From Halalkalibacillus halophilus DSM 18494 (lineage in GTDB: Bacteria > Bacillota > Bacilli > Bacillales > Alkalibacillaceae), in contig NZ_AUHI01000005.1 in the NCBI RefSeq assembly GCF_000423105.1, positions 146,285 to 210,284 on the forward strand: DNA of 64,000 nt. The letters are read 5' to 3'. The first letter of the stretch is position 1, and each line of letters opens with the position of its first letter. Shown here piece by piece: positions 9,071 through 18,355 of this stretch. The translations under genes and the position numbers were made by a program. The notes under the pieces are model-generated. The model was not told the origin of the DNA. It did not search any database and saw only the letters and a list, made by a program, of their open reading frames with translations.

Positions 9071-9342
9071 AAAAAAGTCCCTATCAATCCTATAGATCGA
9101 TAGGGACGAGATTACCCGTGTTGCCACCCTGATTAAAGCAAATAAATATTGCTTTCACTTCTTCTGCATAACGCTTCTCGCGATCAAAACCTACTATGGG
9201 GGTTCACCCAGTTCGATTAGATGCCTCAGGAATGTCTTTCACAAAGCTCGCCCATAAGTTTATTTTCAGCCATGATAAACTCTCTCTAAATGCGCGTATC
9301 CTTCTTACTTTTTCCTTCACCGGCTTTTCGTATTAAAATGTT
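9071..9342 (-). promoter_or_regulatory. T-box leader of hisS-aspS
   Basis: Minus-strand RNA contains the T-box AGGGTGGCAACACGGGT (9114-9130) and an intrinsic terminator (GTCCCTATC at 9077-9085 with GATAGGGAC at 9099-9107, then six T). Stem I has the AGAGAG motif and a specifier region GAAAGACATTCC. The best specifier is GAC (9234-9236), Asp; CAT (9232-9234), His, overlaps it by one base. The T-box bulge reads UGGC, pairing with a G-CCA acceptor end, which suits tRNA-Asp (discriminator G) and not tRNA-His (discriminator C). Uncharged tRNA favours antitermination. Confidence 0.9.
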
Positions 9343-9348
9343 CTACAT

Positions 9349-9377
9349 ATCATATAAATGAAATATGAAGTTGTCAA
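9349..9377 (-). promoter_or_regulatory. Sigma-A promoter of the hisS T-box transcript
   Basis: Minus-strand TTGACA (9372-9377), 17-bp spacer, TATGAT (9349-9354). It abuts the dtd stop codon. Confidence 0.8.
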
Positions 9378-9378
9378 G

Positions 9379-9828
9379 TTATTTTTTATCGTTTGAATCG
9401 ATAATTAAAGTCACAGGCCCATCGTTTGTTAAAGAGACTTCCATGTATTGACCGAATGCACCAGTTTCTAATCCTAGGTCTTGGTCTAAAATACACTGGT
9501 TAAAGCTTTCATATAACTCTTCAGCAACAGGTGGTTTTGCAGCCTGCATAAAATTAGGACGTCTGCCTTTTTTAGTATCCCCATATAAAGTGAATTGCGA
9601 AATGGAGAGTACTTTTCCACCTATCTCTTTAACAGATAAATTCATTTTACCCTCATCATCTTCGAAAATACGTAAATTCGCAATTTTATCCGCTAGGTAT
9701 TTTGCGTCTTCTATTGTGTCTTCATGAGTAACACCTAGTAAAACTACTAAACCAACATCAATTGCACCTGTGGATTTATTATTTACTTTCACTTCACCAT
9801 TAGAAGCTCGTTGTACAATTGCACGCAT
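9379..9828 (-). CDS. dtd: D-aminoacyl-tRNA deacylase
   Basis: Hydrolyses D-aminoacyl-tRNAs, recycling mischarged tRNA. The 149-residue protein starts MRAIVQRASNGEVKV and has the two family motifs, SQFTLYGDTKKGRRPNF and the Gly-cisPro loop TNDGPVTLIID. Length is standard. It lies 12 nt after rel, the same pair as in B. subtilis, and is probably cotranscribed with it. Confidence 0.96.
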   Translation of the reverse strand: MRAIVQRASNGEVKVNNKSTGAIDVGLVVLLGVTHEDTIEDAKYLADKIANLRIFEDDEGKMNLSVKEIGGKVLSISQFTLYGDTKKGRRPNFMQAAKPPVAEELYESFNQCILDQDLGLETGAFGQYMEVSLTNDGPVTLIIDSNDKK

Positions 9829-9840
9829 AAATTCTACTCC

Positions 9841-12036
9841 TTAATGAACCGTTCGTTGAACCGTGAATACATCTCGGATTTTTTTGATTCGGTCTACAAT
9901 TTTACGTAAATGGTCTACATTATGAATTAAAATAGTTAAATGAATGGTCGCCATTTTATTCTTATCAGACTTTCCATTTACAGCAACAATATCAGTGTTT
10001 GTTTCATTGACTACTTGTAAAATTTCATTAAGTAATCCACTGCGATCAAACCCTGATATTTCAAGATCAACACTATAGTTCTTTCTATGTTGAACTTCAT
10101 TTTCCCATTCCACTTCAATAAGACGTTCCGTTGGCTCACTTGAAATGTTAGGACAGTCCGAGCGATGGACCGATACGCCACGACCCTTTGTGATAAAACC
10201 AACAATCTCATCACCAGGAACTGGGTTACAGCATTTTGATAATCGAATTAATAAATTATCAATTCCCTTAACATTTACACCTGCCCCAGTAGAGCGCTTC
10301 TTCTTTGTTTCCACTTCTTGCTGTACTTCTTTTAACGTGTCTTCTAGATCTACAGGTTTTTTCTTCTCGTTTATCTTTTCCGTTAGACGGTTGGCAGCTT
10401 GAAGTGCAGTAACACCTTGGTAGCCAACAATCGCAAATAAGTCTTCAAGTGTATTCTGATGTAATCGATCTAACGCATGATTAATATTCGTTTCATTCAG
10501 TACTTCTTTAGGACTTAGCCCCATGTTTTTTAATTCTTTTTCAATTAATTCTCTGCCGCGTTCAACATTTTCTTCTCGGCGTTGTTTCTTAAAGAATTGT
10601 TTGATTTTATTTTTAGCTTGTGAAGTTTGAGTTATTTTCAGCCAATCCTCTGATGGACCATAGGAATGCTTAGAGGTAACCATTTCAATGATATCTCCAG
10701 TATGGAGTTTGTAATCTAATGGCTCCATTTTTCCGTTAACTTTAGCACCAATCGTTTTATTCCCTACTTCTGTATGGATTCGGTAAGCAAAGTCTAGTGG
10801 TACCGAACCGCTAGGGAGTTCGATCACATCTCCGTTTGGTGTAAAAACGTAGACCATATCAGAAAAGAAGTCCACTTTAAGCGATTCCATAAATTCTTCC
10901 GCATCATTCGTCTCATTTTGCCATTCCAAAATTTCTCTAAACCACGCAAGTTGCTTAGACATATCTTCTGGATTTTCAGATTGAGTTGTACCTTCCTTAT
11001 AGGCCCAGTGAGCAGCGATACCATATTCAGCAATCTCATGCATTTCTTGGGTTCTAATCTGAACTTCTAATGGGTCACCCTTAGGACCAATCACTGTGGT
11101 GTGAAGGGATTGGTATAGGTTAGGCTTTGGCATTGCAATATAATCTTTAAACCTACCCGGCATTGGTTTCCAACAAGTATGAATGATACCTAAGACGGCA
11201 TAACATTCCTTGATGCTTTTCACAATAACTCTAACTGCTAATAGATCATAAATTTCATTAAAGTCTTTTTTCTGGTACTCCATCTTCCTGAATATACTGT
11301 AAATATGCTTCGGTCTTCCTGATATTTCAGCAGTAATATTTACGTCATGTAACTGCGTATTGATTTCCTCTATTACCTTTTCAATATAATGAACTCTTTC
11401 ATCACGCTTTTGCTTCATTAAGTTTACAATTCGGTAGTACTGCTTAGGATTCAAATAACGTAAAGAAATGTCTTCAAGCTCCCATTTGATTGTGGAAATA
11501 CCTAACCGGTGTGCAAGCGGTGCGAAAATTTCCAATGTCTCATTAGCTATACGTCTTTGTTTATGCTCTGGTAGGTGATCTAGTGTTCTGACATTATGTA
11601 AGCGGTCAGCTAACTTGATTAGAATGACACGAATATCCTTTGCCATAGCGATAAACATTTTACGATGATTTTCAGCTTGCTGTTCTTCTTTTGATTTATA
11701 TTTTATTTTACCTAATTTAGAAACTCCATCTACTAATAATGCCACTTCTTCATTAAAAGATTCCGTTAAGTCTTCAAATGTAATACCCGTGTCTTCAATA
11801 ACATCATGTAGGAAGCCACTAGCAATCGTAGCTGGGTCCATTTCTAGTTCAACTAAAATACTAGCTACTTGGACAGGGTGGACAATATAAGATTCTCCGG
11901 ATTTTCTAGTTTGCCCTTCGTGAGCTTTATAAGCAAAGTCATATGCACGACGAATAAAAGCTGTATTTTCTTCATTCAAATAGCAGCTTGCCTCTTCAAT
12001 AACTTCTTCAATTGATTTCGTTCCATGTTTAGCCAT
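9841..12036 (-). CDS. rel: Bifunctional (p)ppGpp synthetase/hydrolase Rel
   Basis: Makes and degrades the stringent-response alarmone. The 731 residues run: HD hydrolase (about 40-180, with GFLHDVIEDT and LADRLHNVRTL, so hydrolysis is intact), synthetase (about 230-350, RPKHIYSIFRKM and MPKPNLYQSLHTTV), TGS (about 395-455, VYVFTPNGDVIELP), a conserved-cysteine region (LSKCCNPVPGD) and a C-terminal ACT domain. It precedes dtd. AGGTG lies 6 nt before the ATG. Confidence 0.97.
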   Translation of the reverse strand: MAKHGTKSIEEVIEEASCYLNEENTAFIRRAYDFAYKAHEGQTRKSGESYIVHPVQVASILVELEMDPATIASGFLHDVIEDTGITFEDLTESFNEEVALLVDGVSKLGKIKYKSKEEQQAENHRKMFIAMAKDIRVILIKLADRLHNVRTLDHLPEHKQRRIANETLEIFAPLAHRLGISTIKWELEDISLRYLNPKQYYRIVNLMKQKRDERVHYIEKVIEEINTQLHDVNITAEISGRPKHIYSIFRKMEYQKKDFNEIYDLLAVRVIVKSIKECYAVLGIIHTCWKPMPGRFKDYIAMPKPNLYQSLHTTVIGPKGDPLEVQIRTQEMHEIAEYGIAAHWAYKEGTTQSENPEDMSKQLAWFREILEWQNETNDAEEFMESLKVDFFSDMVYVFTPNGDVIELPSGSVPLDFAYRIHTEVGNKTIGAKVNGKMEPLDYKLHTGDIIEMVTSKHSYGPSEDWLKITQTSQAKNKIKQFFKKQRREENVERGRELIEKELKNMGLSPKEVLNETNINHALDRLHQNTLEDLFAIVGYQGVTALQAANRLTEKINEKKKPVDLEDTLKEVQQEVETKKKRSTGAGVNVKGIDNLLIRLSKCCNPVPGDEIVGFITKGRGVSVHRSDCPNISSEPTERLIEVEWENEVQHRKNYSVDLEISGFDRSGLLNEILQVVNETNTDIVAVNGKSDKNKMATIHLTILIHNVDHLRKIVDRIKKIRDVFTVQRTVH

Positions 12037-12089
12037 AAGATCACCTAGAAGTTTGTAGTTTTAAATCTTTATTATGTATTCTTTTTTCT

Positions 12090-12118
12090 ATTATTCCTAA
12101 TTACATATTCATTGTAAA
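12090..12118 (-). promoter_or_regulatory. Candidate promoter of rel
   Basis: Minus-strand TTTACA (12113-12118), 17-bp spacer, AATAAT (12090-12095), about 55-80 nt before the rel start and downstream of the apt terminator. The hexamers are imperfect in an AT-rich stretch. Confidence 0.4.
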
Positions 12119-12148
12119 GTATTTGAAAAGTATGTTCTTGAATAAAAT

Positions 12149-12178
12149 AGACTGACTCTCTTTTTAAAAGAGTCAGCC
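12149..12178 (-). terminator. Terminator after apt
   Basis: CTGACTCT (12152-12159) pairs with AGAGTCAG (12169-12176), extended by A/T pairs inside; TCTATTTTATTC follows on the minus strand. Confidence 0.7.
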
Positions 12179-12204
12179 ATCTCATTATATCTTAAGAGAA
12201 TTTA

Positions 12205-12717
12205 TTAATATTGCATAAGTGTAAGTATATCATAATCCTTAAGCTTGTCACGACCATCAAGATATGTCAATTCAATAAAGAAGGCACAACCTACAATATT
12301 ACCACCTAATTGTTCTACTAAATCGATCGTCGCCTCAACTGTACCACCTGTTGCTAACAAGTCATCAACAAATAATACACGTTGACCAGGTTTAATAGCA
12401 TCTTTATGAATGGTTAATACATCACTTCCGTATTCTAAGCCATAATCAACTTTAATGGTTTCACGCGGTAGCTTCCCTTCTTTACGAACAGGTGCGAACC
12501 CTACTTCTAGTGCATATGATACAGGACAACCTACAATAAACCCACGAGCCTCAGGGCCAACAATTACATCTATATCCTGTTCCTTTGCATATTTCACAAT
12601 CTCATCAACAGCAGCCTTAAAAGCTGGGCCATTATCCATTAATGTAGTAATATCTTTGAACCTAATACCTTCTTTAGGCCAGTCTTCCACAATTGTTATA
12701 TAATCTTTAAAATTCAT
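12205..12717 (-). CDS. apt: Adenine phosphoribosyltransferase
   Basis: Purine salvage enzyme converting adenine and PRPP to AMP. The 170 residues include VGPEARGF (53-60) and the PRPP-binding loop VLFVDDLLATGGT (114-126). Its start overlaps the 3' end of recJ by 11 bp, so translation is probably coupled, as in the recJ-apt-rel order of B. subtilis. A terminator separates it from rel here. Confidence 0.97.
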   Translation of the reverse strand: MNFKDYITIVEDWPKEGIRFKDITTLMDNGPAFKAAVDEIVKYAKEQDIDVIVGPEARGFIVGCPVSYALEVGFAPVRKEGKLPRETIKVDYGLEYGSDVLTIHKDAIKPGQRVLFVDDLLATGGTVEATIDLVEQLGGNIVGCAFFIELTYLDGRDKLKDYDILTLMQY

Positions 12718-15019
12718 ATACTACTTCTCCTTCCGAGGCTTTTGCCTGTAAACGCTCATTAAACCAACTTTTGATGTCTTTATAATTAGAGAAATAAAGC
12801 AACTCTTCTACTTCTCTTTGGTCTATTTTCCTAAGATATGTTTTTGATTCTTCGAGTGGTTTGAACTCACTCTCTTGGTGAAAAATAATCTCACCATTAG
12901 TTATTTTAACAAAGTTTAATTCAAAAAACACTTTAATCATAAAATCAACTTGATTCATGCTCCAGTTTTTTGCTTCTGCTAATTGAGGTTTTTGGTTTTC
13001 CATGATTCTTTTATGCTTTTTTAATGTAATATATAATTCTTTAAAGTCATCTCGGTTTGCAAGTCGTGATAGCAGTTGAGAATCAGAATTTTGATAACAC
13101 AAGTAAATAGCTTCGTAAGTAGATAGATGTAATATGGATTCTAGTTCCTTCATATTATTCGGTAGTTCATAGAGAGCTAAACGCTTTGTTTTTTCTAAAT
13201 CAGAACTTTGAACCTCTTCATAAGGTATGATATTGATCCAGTCGTTTTTTAGTCTTTGGTTAAAACTTATTGCAAGTGTATTTTCTGTAGCGAGTGATTT
13301 TTCTACTTCAAAAGGAACTGTTTTTCCTCTAAAATCAAACAATTGCCACTGTCTACAACGGATGTCTTGTAATTTTACTTGTAATTTTTTATTTCCATTC
13401 CACTCATTCACTTCAATCTCACCTAATACATCAATAGAAGCACCAGGTGTTAAAGCATCAGCTACTTCACCAAATTGAAAACCAATCATCTCGATCGCTG
13501 CATCTTCTTTTTCCCCTGTTAATTTCAAATGATTTTTCTTTGCTCCAATTTTACGTATATGTTTTAAATCAATCGATTCTATTTGAAATAACGGCTTTTC
13601 ATTTTGCATCCCAAATGGTGCTAATAGTTCTAATTCTTTTGGAAACTCCAGGTCTAAGTCTTTCCACTGTACTGTATCTTCCACGATAAGATGTTGTTGG
13701 AAGTCTTCTTTAGTCAGTAAAGAGGCACGTTCATTTAATGCTTCTCTCAGCTGTTCCAATTTACTTAACTCTACTGTCATGCCCGCTGCTTGCGCATGTC
13801 CACCAACTTGAAGGAACAAATCTTTTACATTCATACATTCTTTAAATAAATCAAATGCATCGATACTACGAGCGCTACCTTTTGCGGTTTCACCATCATC
13901 GTTAATTCCAAGTACGATTGCAGGCCTATGATATTTATTTACAATGCGAGATGCTACGATACCTAATACACCAGGATTCCAATTTTCTTTTGCAACGATA
14001 ATTATATCGTCATCTTTCATTGTTGCTTCTATTTCTTCAAACGCCTCTTCTGCTATTTTCCGGACGATTTGCTGACGTTCTTGATTAATTGCGTTAATCT
14101 CCTCAGCCATGTCATTAGCTAACACATCATCAGATTCTAGTAATAAATCCACTGCTAATGAGGCATCTTGCAACCTTCCAACCGCATTTAATCTTGGACC
14201 AATGATAAAGCCTATATGCTCTGTAGTTAGTTCCGTTTCGATTTTACCAAGTTTCTTTAATGCATGGATCCCTGGAAAACTTGACCGGTCCATTTCTTTT
14301 AGTCCACTTTTTACTAAAATTCGATTTTCTCCTCTAAGTGAAACTAAGTCTGCCACTGTTCCAATTGCAACTAGTGATAATAGGTGTTTCGGAAATTCTT
14401 TAGATAATGCTTGTGCTACTTTAAATGCAACCCCCACCCCTGCTAACTCATTAAAAGGGTATTCTTTTTCTAATCCTGGGTGGATAATCGCATATGCTTC
14501 TGGCATTTCATCTTGTGCCTCGTGGTGATCCGTAATAATCAAATCAATACCAAGTTCACGAGCTAGACTTGCTTCTTTAGGTGCAGCAATACCGTTATCA
14601 ACCGTAATAATTACTGATACACCATTTTCTTTTGCTAGTTGAAAAGCTTCTACATTTGGCCCATATCCTTCAGTGAAGCGATTTGGAATATAGTAATCCA
14701 CAAGTGCTCCCATTTCTCTTAGGGTATAAACCAATACCGCTGTCGATGTTACACCGTCCGCATCATAATCACCGTAAATAAGAATTTTTTCTTGGTTTTC
14801 AATCGCTTGAAACACTCGATTTACAACTAAGTCCATATCTTGAAATAGATATGGGTCATGCAGATTTTCAATTTTAGGATATAAGAATTCTTCAGCTTCC
14901 TGTGTATTCTTAATCCCTCTTTTATGTAAAATTTTCTTGATTATATTCGAAATGTTTAAATCAATAGTCGTATCCTCTATATCATCATTAAACTGCCAAT
15001 TATATTTACTATCTAACAA
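12707..15019 (-). CDS. recJ: Single-strand DNA exonuclease RecJ
   Basis: 5'-3' single-strand DNA exonuclease for recombination and repair. The 770-residue protein has the DHH core motifs (YGDYDADGVTST, TVDNGI, IITDHHEAQD), DHHA1 (VGGHAQAAGMT), an OB domain and the long C-terminal domain typical of Bacilli RecJ. The start is TTG at 15019, 6 nt after GGGGTGAG. That ribosome binding site is the 3' arm of a strong hairpin (15028-15066). Confidence 0.95.
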   Translation of the reverse strand: MLDSKYNWQFNDDIEDTTIDLNISNIIKKILHKRGIKNTQEAEEFLYPKIENLHDPYLFQDMDLVVNRVFQAIENQEKILIYGDYDADGVTSTAVLVYTLREMGALVDYYIPNRFTEGYGPNVEAFQLAKENGVSVIITVDNGIAAPKEASLARELGIDLIITDHHEAQDEMPEAYAIIHPGLEKEYPFNELAGVGVAFKVAQALSKEFPKHLLSLVAIGTVADLVSLRGENRILVKSGLKEMDRSSFPGIHALKKLGKIETELTTEHIGFIIGPRLNAVGRLQDASLAVDLLLESDDVLANDMAEEINAINQERQQIVRKIAEEAFEEIEATMKDDDIIIVAKENWNPGVLGIVASRIVNKYHRPAIVLGINDDGETAKGSARSIDAFDLFKECMNVKDLFLQVGGHAQAAGMTVELSKLEQLREALNERASLLTKEDFQQHLIVEDTVQWKDLDLEFPKELELLAPFGMQNEKPLFQIESIDLKHIRKIGAKKNHLKLTGEKEDAAIEMIGFQFGEVADALTPGASIDVLGEIEVNEWNGNKKLQVKLQDIRCRQWQLFDFRGKTVPFEVEKSLATENTLAISFNQRLKNDWINIIPYEEVQSSDLEKTKRLALYELPNNMKELESILHLSTYEAIYLCYQNSDSQLLSRLANRDDFKELYITLKKHKRIMENQKPQLAEAKNWSMNQVDFMIKVFFELNFVKITNGEIIFHQESEFKPLEESKTYLRKIDQREVEELLYFSNYKDIKSWFNERLQAKASEGEVVYEF

Positions 15020-15027
15020 AATAACTC

Positions 15028-15066
15028 ACCCCTGACCTACTCATTATACAAGAGCAGACCAGGGGT
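15028..15066 (-). promoter_or_regulatory. 15-bp hairpin covering the recJ ribosome binding site
   Basis: Minus-strand bases 15066-15052 pair with 15042-15028 over 15 consecutive positions around a 9-nt loop. Three of the pairs are G-U wobbles that exist only in minus-strand RNA. The 3' arm ends in CAGGGGT, part of the recJ ribosome binding site. TTATTTTG follows, so it might also be a weak terminator for lapA. Either way recJ translation should be limited when the hairpin forms. Confidence 0.6.
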
Positions 15067-15102
15067 AGCAATCTTACTATTTACTTAATTGCCCTTACCT
15101 CA

Positions 15103-15438
15103 TTACCGATTTGTCCAATCATTTTGATCATGATGGATAACGGAATTATCATCTTCATGTTCGTATTGCGGATCTTTTGGCTCCGTTGCAGATTCGTCTT
15201 TCGTTTCTTTGCCACTTAATACTTTAATCTCCCGCTTCATTTGATAAAATTTTGAAATACTGAAAGCTGTAACTAATAGTGCTCCTAATAATGCTGAAAA
15301 TAAAATCACTAAAATGAGTGGAGCATCTGTTTCTGTAAATAGGAAATCTACTTGGACAGCTTCCACATTAATTACCGCAAACACCGCAATAATAACTGCG
15401 AATACTAAGGTTAAGATGATCCATGATTGCTGTTTCAA
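15103..15438 (-). CDS. LapA-domain membrane protein (YrvD-like)
   Basis: 111 residues with two hydrophobic segments (about 7-27 and 42-62), then a basic turn and an acidic tail (KDESATEPKDPQYEHEDD). This is the LapA/DUF1049 arrangement. Family members are small membrane proteins of unclear role; the E. coli homologue works with LapB in envelope regulation. B. subtilis has yrvD at this place beside recJ. The start is TTG with AAGGAGG 7-8 nt before it. Confidence 0.8.
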   Translation of the reverse strand: MKQQSWIILTLVFAVIIAVFAVINVEAVQVDFLFTETDAPLILVILFSALLGALLVTAFSISKFYQMKREIKVLSGKETKDESATEPKDPQYEHEDDNSVIHHDQNDWTNR

Positions 15439-15584
15439 TTTTATTCCTCCTTATTCATAACTATTTATTATAATATTCATTATATTCCCTATTTAGTTGG
15501 AAGAGAAACTTGAAGACGAAGTATATTCCTTAAGTGCTTTCGTTGTAGTAATTGAAATTTAACTATTTTAAGATCCAATCAGTT

Positions 15585-15623
15585 TAAAAAAGGTGAGAAG
15601 CTTATTATAAGCTCCTCACCTTT
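15585..15623 (-). terminator. Terminator after secDF
   Basis: AAAGGTGAG (15589-15597) pairs with CTCACCTTT (15615-15623), with an inner AAGCTTA/TAAGCT stem; six T follow on the minus strand. Confidence 0.9.
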
Positions 15624-15628
15624 ACTCA

Positions 15629-17899
15629 TTATACCTGTGGACCACCTGTAGGTTCTTTCTTTTCATAATTAACTGGATTCTTATCGATCGATTTCCCTCT
15701 CCATACAAGCCAAAGTTGCGCTCCAAGGAATAAGGAAGAATACGTACCTGCTAGTAACCCAACTATTAAAGCAAACGAGAAGTAAGTGATGGCTTGGGCA
15801 CCAAATATAAATAACATTAGTGCTGCAAATACTACTGTAATCACTGTGTTAAAACTTCTTGCCAGCGTTTGCATTAAACTCTTGTTAACAATCGCAGCTA
15901 GTGATTTAAATGTCTTCACTCGTTTTTCTAATTGTAAGTTTTCCCGTATTCGGTCAAAGGTTACGATGGTATCGTTGATCGAATAACCGACAATCGTCAG
16001 TATGGCGGCTATCACAGTGATATCAAATTCAAATTGGAATATGCTAAATAACGCGAGTATGAAAAATGCGTCATGCAATAATGCAACAATAGCAGTAATT
16101 GCAAAGAACAATTCAAACCTAAAGGCTAGATAAATCACAATACCAATAGAAGCATATAAAACCGCATAAACGGCATTCATAGCAAGTTCCTGTCCTACTT
16201 TTGGTGTGACCGTGCTTACACTTGGCTGATTGCCATAAACTTCTTCAAAGTGATAGTTCACTTCAGCAATCTCATCCTGCGACAACACTTTATCAAATCG
16301 CACCATTCCAATTTCTTCATCATCCCCAGCCATGACAATCTGTGTTGGTTCATGACCGATCTCCGCAAACTCATCTATTAATTCTTCTTGAGTTAATGTA
16401 TCATCTGCTAACACTTGAACTCGAGAACCACTTTCAAAATCAATTCCTAAGTTTAGTCCAGCAGTAGATAAGAAGAGTATACCTGCGAGAACGGCAGCTA
16501 TTGAAATAGCAAAGAATTTCTTTCGATGTTGCACAAAATTAAACGTTTTACCAAAGAGGTGAGGTTCTACTTCCTCGCCTTTATTTATATCTTTAATTTC
16601 TGTCGGTTTCACACCAAATAATCTTGGGCGATTATTTAACACTTTACTGTTCACCCATAGCCCTAATAACAACCTTGTGCCAAATACAGCTGTAATAAAG
16701 CTTAATAGGATACTTATAATCAACATAGTTGCGAAACCTTTAACAGAACTCGTACCAAATATAAATAAGACGGTTGCTGCTAAAATGGTTGTCACATTCG
16801 CATCTAGAATTGTAGATAACGATCGCTTGTTACCTGCTTTAAAGGCAGAACGAAGTGTTTTTCCTGACTTCAGCTCTTCCTTTATCCGTTCAAACGTGAT
16901 GATATTAGCGTCTACAGCCATACCAACACCTAACACCAGAGCTGCAATTCCTGGTAAGGTTAAGACCCCATTAATCGCCTCGAAAACGACTAAAATTAAG
17001 TAAATATAAGCACTTAATGTTACTGCTGAAATGATTCCTGGGAACCTATAAAAAGCGATTATATAAACTAATATTAAAATAACACCTAAAATACCAGCAG
17101 TGATGGTTCGATCTAATGCTTGTTCACCAAACTGAGCTCCAACTGCTACGGAATAAACCTCTTCTAAATCAGCTGGCAAGGAACCAGAGTTTAAAAGGTC
17201 TGCTAAAGTTTGGGCTTCATCAATCGTAAAATCGCCTGTGATTTGCACATTGGTACTAGAGATCACTTGGTCAACAGAAGGTGCAGAGATGTACTTAGGA
17301 TCTTCTGAACCAATTTCATCTTCAAACGAATCTCCTTCTTCATAATCTAACCAAATTACTAACCTGTTTTCTCCAACGGGCATTTGCGAAATTTCTCTCG
17401 TTACATCCGCAAAATTATCATAATCACTATCACCGAAATTTCGCTTTGTCTCAAGCGTTACAATCGCATTATTCGTTTGGTCAAAATCTTGCCTTGCACT
17501 ACCTTCCACTAACTCAGAACCATCAAAGTAAAGCTCATCATCTACGCCACGAAAAGATATATTAGCAGTCGTGGATAATATCTCTCTTGCTTCGTTTTGA
17601 TCGCTCACACCTGCTAATTGTACTCGAATTCGATTATCCCCTTCAATATCAATTAAAGGTTCATTAACACCTAGGACATCGACACGTTGGTACAAGCTTT
17701 GAACAACCGCTTCTAGCATTTGGTCATTCACTTCTTGTGAATCATTTAACGGTTCTACCTCGTATAAGACTTCGAATCCACCTTGCAAGTCTAATCCTAA
17801 GGGTATTTCTTTCGTGATGGAATTCGTCGTCGTTCCAATCAGTCCTCCTAATAGAAGAACAATTATAAAAAAGGCGACGATTCTGCCCTTCCTTTTCAT
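15629..17899 (-). CDS. secDF: Fused protein-export subunit SecDF
   Basis: Membrane component using the proton gradient to aid late steps of Sec export. In Bacillus SecD and SecF form one polypeptide; the 756 residues show both halves. SecD: N-terminal membrane segment, LGLDLQGGFEVLYEV, extracellular domain, then helices with LVLGVGMAVDANIITFERIKEEL. SecF begins near 455 (LNLGIDFESGSRVQV) and has VGYSINDTIVTFDRIREN. Both conserved D/N..R motifs are intact. ComN lies upstream, as in B. subtilis. Confidence 0.97.
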   Translation of the reverse strand: MKRKGRIVAFFIIVLLLGGLIGTTTNSITKEIPLGLDLQGGFEVLYEVEPLNDSQEVNDQMLEAVVQSLYQRVDVLGVNEPLIDIEGDNRIRVQLAGVSDQNEAREILSTTANISFRGVDDELYFDGSELVEGSARQDFDQTNNAIVTLETKRNFGDSDYDNFADVTREISQMPVGENRLVIWLDYEEGDSFEDEIGSEDPKYISAPSVDQVISSTNVQITGDFTIDEAQTLADLLNSGSLPADLEEVYSVAVGAQFGEQALDRTITAGILGVILILVYIIAFYRFPGIISAVTLSAYIYLILVVFEAINGVLTLPGIAALVLGVGMAVDANIITFERIKEELKSGKTLRSAFKAGNKRSLSTILDANVTTILAATVLFIFGTSSVKGFATMLIISILLSFITAVFGTRLLLGLWVNSKVLNNRPRLFGVKPTEIKDINKGEEVEPHLFGKTFNFVQHRKKFFAISIAAVLAGILFLSTAGLNLGIDFESGSRVQVLADDTLTQEELIDEFAEIGHEPTQIVMAGDDEEIGMVRFDKVLSQDEIAEVNYHFEEVYGNQPSVSTVTPKVGQELAMNAVYAVLYASIGIVIYLAFRFELFFAITAIVALLHDAFFILALFSIFQFEFDITVIAAILTIVGYSINDTIVTFDRIRENLQLEKRVKTFKSLAAIVNKSLMQTLARSFNTVITVVFAALMLFIFGAQAITYFSFALIVGLLAGTYSSLFLGAQLWLVWRGKSIDKNPVNYEKKEPTGGPQV

Positions 17900-17936
17900 A
17901 TGTAGTTTTCCCCCTTAAAACAGTAAGTTAATAAAC

Positions 17937-18242
17937 TTACTGTCCTTTCCCTTGCTTATTTGTTAATGCCTGAATTGACTCCATTAAATTATCATCTTGT
18001 TTCTGTGCTTCTACAGTTAAATAACTCATATAAATAGCGTCTTTCAAATGAAGCACATCTTGTACTACCTGATGCAATGTCTTTTCCTTCTCTTTTCTCC
18101 ACACTTTTGCTTCCAGGCATTCCCATAATTCTTTCTTTGTAGGGCGTTCATACCCGAGCATCTCTAATTCATCTATCTTACTATTCATCGCTTCATGAAT
18201 GTAAGGTCTCCACTGGTTTACATGCTTTTTAATTGGTTCCAA
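17937..18242 (-). CDS. comN: Post-transcriptional regulator ComN
   Basis: Small protein (about 101 residues) with the helical pattern EPIKKHVNQWRPYIHEAMNSK and a GYERPTKKELWECL motif typical of ComN/YrzD, which in B. subtilis regulates comE mRNA and binds DivIVA at septa. The best start is TTG at 18242, placed 9 nt after AGGGAGG; a longer reading frame to 18272 would begin upstream of that ribosome binding site. It sits between secDF and divergent spoVB, as in B. subtilis. Confidence 0.85.
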   Translation of the reverse strand: MEPIKKHVNQWRPYIHEAMNSKIDELEMLGYERPTKKELWECLEAKVWRKEKEKTLHQVVQDVLHLKDAIYMSYLTVEAQKQDDNLMESIQALTNKQGKGQ

Positions 18243-18282
18243 TAATATTGGCCTCCCTATGATTAATATCAAAGATTAATCA

Positions 18283-18309
18283 TGATATTGGTAAAGACAA
18301 GCATATAGA
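18283..18309 (+). promoter_or_regulatory. Candidate sigma-E promoter of spoVB
   Basis: TGATATT (18283-18289) resembles the sigma-E -35 (KMATATT) and CATATAGA (18302-18309) the -10 (CATACANT), with a 12-bp gap, slightly short. The location 45-70 nt before spoVB and the mother-cell expression of spoVB in B. subtilis make it plausible. Confidence 0.35.
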
Positions 18310-18355
18310 TTATTGTACCGAAAATTCATTCTTTTGAGAAGGCAGGTTTACTAAA

